64,000 nt of DNA from Neolewinella persica DSM 23188 (GTDB lineage: Bacteria > Bacteroidota > Bacteroidia > Chitinophagales > Saprospiraceae). Position 1 is the stretch's first letter, and every line of letters starts with the position of its first letter. The notes under the pieces are model-generated. The model made no database searches and was not told the origin of the DNA. It was given only the letters and a program-made list of their open reading frames with translations. This document shows positions 60,373-64,000 of the stretch, one piece after another. A program made the translations under genes and the position numbers. The DNA is taken from assembly GCF_000373105.1 (NCBI RefSeq), contig NZ_KB890414.1:34447-98446 (forward strand), written 5' to 3'.

Positions 60373-61557
60373 CTAAGCTCTCGGCAGCGTGATCGTAAAC
60401 GTAGTCCCCTTCCCAACTTCAGAATGACTGACCACAATTTTCCCCTTGTGGTATTCTTCCACGATCCGCTTCACGAGGCTTAGCCCGAGGCCCCAACCGC
60501 GCTTTTTGGTGGTGAATCCTGGATTAAATACTTTGCGGACATTCTTGGGGGCGATGCCTTTTCCGGTGTCGGTGATGTCTATGTAAACCTTGTCTTCCAG
60601 CTCCCGGATGGAGCCGGATATAACGCCTTTTCCGTCCATAGCATCGAGTGCGTTGCGGAGCAGGTTTTCGAAGACCCAGTCGAAAAGAAGGGGGTTAATG
60701 GCCGCCTTAATGTCTCCACTATTTGGGGCGGGGAAATTAAAGGAGACTTTGCGTGGTGCCCGCTTTTCCATATACTCCCGACACTTATTGAGTTCTTCGA
60801 AGATATTGACGGGTTCCAATTCGGGCGTTGCGCCGATCTTGCTGAAGCGGTTAGCAACCATCGATAGTCGTTCAACGTCACGACCAAGTTCATCGGATAC
60901 TTCCATGAGATCCTCATCATCGGCGTACATCAGCTTCAGGTGTTCCACCCATCCCATGATGGCGCTGATCGGCGTGCCCAGCTGGTGGGCAGTTTCTTTG
61001 GCCATGCCCACCCAAACGCGGTTCTGCTCAGCTTTTCTGGTTTGGTTGATGCCCAGGTAGCCGAGAAAAACGAAGGTACCGATTAAGATGGCCTGAATGA
61101 GGGGGAAGTATCGGAGTTGGCGGAGGAGGCGGCTCTCACCAAAATATTGGAGTTGAGCGTAAAGCTTAGCTGGTTCCTGGCCTTCTTCAATCCATTCTTC
61201 CACAACTCTTTGGATGTACATTGAATCTTCGTAGCGATTTCCTCTTTCACTATTATCTCGGCTACCGAAGCCAGCCCAATCCACTACTTTACCGTCAAAA
61301 TTGGTAATGATACGTGGAACAGATTCCATTTGCTGGATGATTTCTCCTTGAAAAGTTACATCCCTGTCAAGTTCTTCTTCCGAAGTAATCTCACCTAAGT
61401 CTTTTACGGACTGCTTGTAGAGATCAACAAAATGTTGCTCCACTTTAGCCAGTTTACTCGCTAAGTTGTTGGTGTACCACACGGATGCAACAACAATCAC
61501 CAGTCCGGTAATTGCCAGGTATAAGGGCCAACGAGAGGATGTAGGGAGTATACTCAT
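60373..61557 (-). CDS. Sensor histidine kinase, orphan
   Basis: The ATG at 61557 (MSILPTSSRWPLYLAIT) is chosen because a -7 element lies at 61574-61581, inside the longer open frame. It has 394 residues. Two membrane helices (about 12-30 and 175-195) flank a periplasmic helical sensor region. The phospho-acceptor box is AKETAHQLGTPISAI, followed by N-box ENLLRNALDAM, G1 DTGKGIAPKNV and G2 WGLGLSLVKRI. No HAMP domain or response regulator is adjacent. The Gln in AHQLGTP, in place of Glu, is common in Bacteroidota kinases. Confidence 0.92.
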   Translation of the reverse strand: MSILPTSSRWPLYLAITGLVIVVASVWYTNNLASKLAKVEQHFVDLYKQSVKDLGEITSEEELDRDVTFQGEIIQQMESVPRIITNFDGKVVDWAGFGSRDNSERGNRYEDSMYIQRVVEEWIEEGQEPAKLYAQLQYFGESRLLRQLRYFPLIQAILIGTFVFLGYLGINQTRKAEQNRVWVGMAKETAHQLGTPISAIMGWVEHLKLMYADDEDLMEVSDELGRDVERLSMVANRFSKIGATPELEPVNIFEELNKCREYMEKRAPRKVSFNFPAPNSGDIKAAINPLLFDWVFENLLRNALDAMDGKGVISGSIRELEDKVYIDITDTGKGIAPKNVRKVFNPGFTTKKRGWGLGLSLVKRIVEEYHKGKIVVSHSEVGKGTTFTITLPRA

Positions 61558-61573
61558 GTATCGACTAGGGGTA

Positions 61574-61581
61574 CAAAGGTA
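61574..61581 (-). promoter_or_regulatory. Candidate -7 element (TACCTTTG) for the histidine kinase
   Basis: Exact TAnnTTTG match on the minus strand, ending 16 nt before the chosen ATG. It supports the shorter protein. Confidence 0.5.
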
Positions 61582-61619
61582 ACGACTAGGATTTGGGTAA
61601 GTGTATGCTGTTATCAAGG

Positions 61620-61871
61620 AATTTTGGGCAGCGGTTGCAGAAGTCGCTTAGCTCCTGTTGCAGGGGTTGCGGGGTCGCTTTGCTCCTGTTGCATGGTTGC
61701 AGGGGAGCGGTAGCCAGTCCCATATCAAATGTCGCATATCTAACGAGTGAACCGAGCCGCCTCTTGTGGTAGCTGCAACCTGCAACGCACCGAAGGTGCA
61801 CTGCAACGGGAGCGTAAGCGACCTCTGCACCAAGGAGCGAAGCGACTAGCCTGCAACAGGGGCGAAGTCCC
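61620..61871. repeat. TGCAAC / C-GAA-G hairpin cluster
   Basis: The first half has reverse-orientation words (GTTGCAGGGGTTGC, GGTCGCTTTGCTCC). From 61771 it runs forward: TGCAAC, GCACC-GAA-GGTGC (61787-61799), GGGAGCGTAAGCGACC, GGAGCGAAGCGAC, then GGGGC-GAA-GTCCCC, which ends one base before the AI-2E transporter stop. It closely parallels 9170-9272. Confidence 0.88.
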
Positions 61872-62903
61872 CTACCCTATTTTCCCATTCTTACTAAGCA
61901 GGATGGCCACCGCACGGGTGGTAGGAAATTGCGCACAAATGATGATGATCGCCACCGTAATGGGTACGCTGAGCAGCATACCTACAACTCCCCAGAGCAT
62001 CGACCACAGAATTAGGGAAAGTACGACTACAAGCGGGCTGATGTTCAGGGTATCTCCCATGAGCCGGGGCTCCAGAATATTACCCACCAGGAGTTGAATG
62101 CCGGACACACCCAAAATAATCACCAGGAAGGGCGTCAGCGTATCGAATTGTACCAGGGCGAGCAGCCCGGGCAACGCCGTTGCCGTGATGGAGCCGATGC
62201 TCGGCACGTAATTGAACAGGAAGATCAGAAAAGCCCAGAATAGGGCAAAATCAATATCGATGAAATAGAAAACTACCCAGCTCAGAATAGCCGTCAGGAT
62301 ACTGGTAAAGGTTTTGACCCCCAGATAAGTGCGCATGGCATCATTGACTTCCCGGAGTACTCGTGAAAGGCGATTGGATTCCTTGAGGTCAAGACCCAGG
62401 GCGGTCATTTTCTTACCAAAAGCCCCTTGCTCGATCAGAAAAAACAGTACGTAAAGCAGCACCAAAAACAAGCCTTTAGCAAAGTTGGTAAAGCCGTTCA
62501 ACAGTTCGGTAGAGTAAGCCCACAACTGGTCCGTAAGCTGGATACTCTCCAGCGTTGGTGGATTTTCCAAGTGCAACATTGTGTAGAATCGGACGATTTG
62601 AGCATCGACCTTCGGTGCGTACTTGGCGCTGTCAACAACAAAGCCCTGAACGGTAGCGACTATGGTATCTCCAACACCGTATAACGTAAGCCCGATAAAT
62701 ACCAAAGACATGCCCAGGGTAACCCCGCCGGGCAGGTGCCGGCCAATCCAGGGAAGCTTCCGAAACTGTTTGTCCAGGGCATTCACCAGGTACCAGATCA
62801 CCAGAGCCATGAAGATGGGCTCCAGGTAGGCTTTGCCCACAACAATCAAGACGAGTATGAGGGCGATAGTAACAAGCCAGGCGGCTACGCGGGTAATGGT
62901 CAT
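61872..62903 (-). CDS. AI-2E family transporter
   Basis: A 343-residue integral membrane protein with about eight helices. FNYVPSIGSITATALPGLLAL, then GNILEPRLMGDTLNISPLVVVLSLILW (read as two adjacent segments) are diagnostic. Members export autoinducer-2-like molecules or exchange sodium for protons; the substrate here is not known. It is bracketed by TGCAAC-type repeat clusters on both sides. Confidence 0.92.
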   Translation of the reverse strand: MTITRVAAWLVTIALILVLIVVGKAYLEPIFMALVIWYLVNALDKQFRKLPWIGRHLPGGVTLGMSLVFIGLTLYGVGDTIVATVQGFVVDSAKYAPKVDAQIVRFYTMLHLENPPTLESIQLTDQLWAYSTELLNGFTNFAKGLFLVLLYVLFFLIEQGAFGKKMTALGLDLKESNRLSRVLREVNDAMRTYLGVKTFTSILTAILSWVVFYFIDIDFALFWAFLIFLFNYVPSIGSITATALPGLLALVQFDTLTPFLVIILGVSGIQLLVGNILEPRLMGDTLNISPLVVVLSLILWSMLWGVVGMLLSVPITVAIIIICAQFPTTRAVAILLSKNGKIG

Positions 62904-63033
62904 AAGCAGTGGTTGCAGTTGTTACAGGGTCGCTTCGCTCCTGTTACAAGAGGTTGCAGACAACTCGAGCTGCATCGTCTGCAACAACTGCAACCCTTGC
63001 AACAGGAGCGTAGCGACGCTTGCAAGGCGAAGC
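62904..63033. repeat. Large imperfect palindrome of TGCAAC modules
   Basis: Outer arms GTCGCTTCGCTCCTGTT (62929-62945) and AACAGGAGCGTAGCGAC (63001-63017) match at 16 of 17. Inner arms GTTGCAGAC (62953-62961) and GTCTGCAAC (62977-62985) match perfectly. The structure spans 89 nt between two genes. Confidence 0.88.
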
Positions 63034-63822
63034 CTATCCTTCATAAATAACGACCCCTTTGCTAAAGTCTTTCACAAAACCCAAACAGTTTTTTCTCGGC
63101 TTGCAAATGAGGTAGCCCCGGCAGTCGTAAAGGTATTGTCCGTTAGGTGACTCCAGGAGGTAAATATATCTGCCACCATCCCATGGAAAACGGGTAATAT
63201 AGGTGGCACTGTAGCTTTTGGCCAGGTCATGTAACCACTGGCTTGGCTTGTCATAAGCCTCACAGACCACGGGACGAGGTAACCCTGAGCTCACGCGAAG
63301 GAGCCGCTTACAGGTAATTCGAATAACCACATCGGCATTAGCACAATTAGCACCTTGATAATTTTTCATGTGCTCGTAGCCAATACTGATGCGGGTTCCG
63401 GGTTCAAGCGGCTCTCCCCTGGGTGGCACGCCCACCAGAAGCAGGTTGCCGTCGTCGGTTTCCAATAATATTCCACAGCCGTCTTCTCCGTCATAATTCC
63501 GAACTTCCACTGCCAGATGACATTCGTTGGAAGGAACAGGTAATTTTGGAGCGGGCGTCGAGGCACGGCGCAAATAAGGAGCATATACCGTTGGTGGAAT
63601 CTCTGGTGGCAAGAACGGGCCATTCATTTCATCACCTATAGGTTTAGGGTCCAGATCCTCAATCGGTAAGCTAGTTGGAGAGGCACCTGTTGGCACAACA
63701 GTTACATCGGGTGATGATGCCGGCGGACGGGCTGGCGGATAATCCTTAGGTGTTGGTCGCGGGGTGCCGCAGGCAGCCGACAAAACAACAAAAAGGCAGG
63801 CAAAAATCAAGTATTTGTTCAA
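63034..63822 (-). CDS. Predicted lipoprotein, unknown function (TTG start)
   Basis: I place the start at the TTG at 63822, giving MNKYLIFACLFVVLSAACG, a clean lipoprotein signal with lipobox SAAC. The frame is open further to 63918, but that start would bury the signal. A Pro-rich linker (PRPTPKDYPPARPPASSP) comes next. The mature part has about eight Cys residues and a central segment, DGCGILLETDDGNLLLVG, that looks like a small beta domain. A second Tyr-rich part (ITRFPWDGGRYIYLLESPNG) ends the protein. I do not recognise the family. Confidence 0.75.
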   Translation of the reverse strand: MNKYLIFACLFVVLSAACGTPRPTPKDYPPARPPASSPDVTVVPTGASPTSLPIEDLDPKPIGDEMNGPFLPPEIPPTVYAPYLRRASTPAPKLPVPSNECHLAVEVRNYDGEDGCGILLETDDGNLLLVGVPPRGEPLEPGTRISIGYEHMKNYQGANCANADVVIRITCKRLLRVSSGLPRPVVCEAYDKPSQWLHDLAKSYSATYITRFPWDGGRYIYLLESPNGQYLYDCRGYLICKPRKNCLGFVKDFSKGVVIYEG

Positions 63823-63894
63823 AGCGAATCCATTTACCCGGCAAACTACTATTCCCTTCGGACAGTTAACCTTTTCGGGCGGGTAAAATTTTCT

Positions 63895-63902
63895 TATTTT
63901 TG
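63895..63902 (+). promoter_or_regulatory. Candidate -7 element (TATTTTTG) for the right-edge gene
   Basis: Exact TAnnTTTG match, 53 nt ahead of the ATG at 63956. A TTTTCG word 17 nt further upstream is a possible -33 element. Confidence 0.45.
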
Positions 63903-63955
63903 CCCGCCCAGCGCGCAAGGTTGCGCACCTAACTGACTAAAACAGAAACCTCCCC

Positions 63956-64000
63956 ATGAGCGGAACTAAAATCACCCTTGCCAACGGCAAGCTAAATGTA
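63956..64000 (+). CDS. Start of a probable NADP-dependent isocitrate dehydrogenase (truncated by window end)
   Basis: Only 15 residues are visible: MSGTKITLANGKLNV. This opening resembles NADP-type isocitrate dehydrogenases, whose N-termini read KIT..NG.LNVP before PIIPFIEGDG. The rest lies outside the window, so the call is tentative. Confidence 0.5.
   Translation, partial: MSGTKITLANGKLNV

Overview
The window looks like a chromosomal segment from a Bacteroidota bacterium, most likely of the Saprospiria (Lewinella-like). The base composition is near 50% GC. Evidence includes many copies of the Bacteroidota -7 promoter element (TAnnTTTG or TAnnTTCG), no Shine-Dalgarno pattern, a DUF4293 protein, a 31-residue AURKAIP1/COX24-type ribosomal protein, mevalonate-pathway genes and a Rho factor with a long Arg/Gly/Asn-rich insert. 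The genus is an inference. No tRNA, rRNA, CRISPR array or intact transposase was seen.

Layout. 0.3-2.8 kb: type 2 IPP isomerase and class II HMG-CoA reductase, overlapping by ATGA. 2.9-6.2 kb: a small P-loop kinase-like protein, a wrecked HNH-nuclease locus and a lone DUF5682 protein. 6.4-10.5 kb: gltX, a NodB deacetylase and an EnvC-like protein. 10.6-15.7 kb: a MacB-type ABC operon with its own PadR regulator and a candidate operator. 15.8-24.7 kb: an MBL hydrolase, rho, serS, a zinc peptidase, frr and ligA. 24.8-30.0 kb: twin winged-helix membrane proteins, an unusual MIO-type ammonia-lyase coupled to an unrecognised membrane protein, and a glycosyltransferase. 30.4-39.0 kb: a HExxH protein, hemH, a flippase, aroQ, a BI-1 protein, fabG and two GT2 enzymes. 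39.1-47.6 kb: a thiolase, then the most unusual functional cluster: transglutaminase-DUF2126, circularly permuted ATP-grasp ligase, alpha-E protein and the proteasome-like protease Anbu. 47.7-54.3 kb: DUF4293, mscL, rng, a tiny ribosomal protein, a TPR protein, an HU protein, yicC and gmk. 54.9-64 kb: a lipoprotein subtilase, a catalytically degenerate dihydroorotase, a DPM-type glycosyltransferase, tadA, a histidine kinase, an AI-2E transporter, a lipoprotein, and the start of a probable isocitrate dehydrogenase.

The second outstanding feature is the repeat content. At least six families are visible: (i) TGCAAC-punctuated modules carrying small C-GAA-G hairpins with compensating stem changes, including a 53-bp tandem array; (ii) a 20-bp GC-rich word, TTTGCACCTGCGGCCGCGCC, scattered between and inside genes on both strands; (iii) a MITE-like element with inverted ends and a 5-bp target duplication, plus a second, interrupted copy; (iv) REP-like hairpins built on GCTACCGC/GCGGTAGC; (v) a higher-order 89/93-bp TAAG-rich array after tadA; (vi) TTGGTCTGTTGG-type inverted repeats, one of which carries the stop codons of two convergent genes.

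How genes fit together. Thiolase, HMG-CoA reductase and IPP isomerase are three steps of mevalonate-based isoprenoid synthesis. The Anbu cluster combines predicted peptide ligases, a transglutaminase and a protease. The GT2 enzymes, flippase, NodB deacetylase and EnvC-like protein point to envelope polysaccharide work. Most other genes are core housekeeping. All coordinates and motifs were read by eye; family names rest on motif recognition, with no database search.
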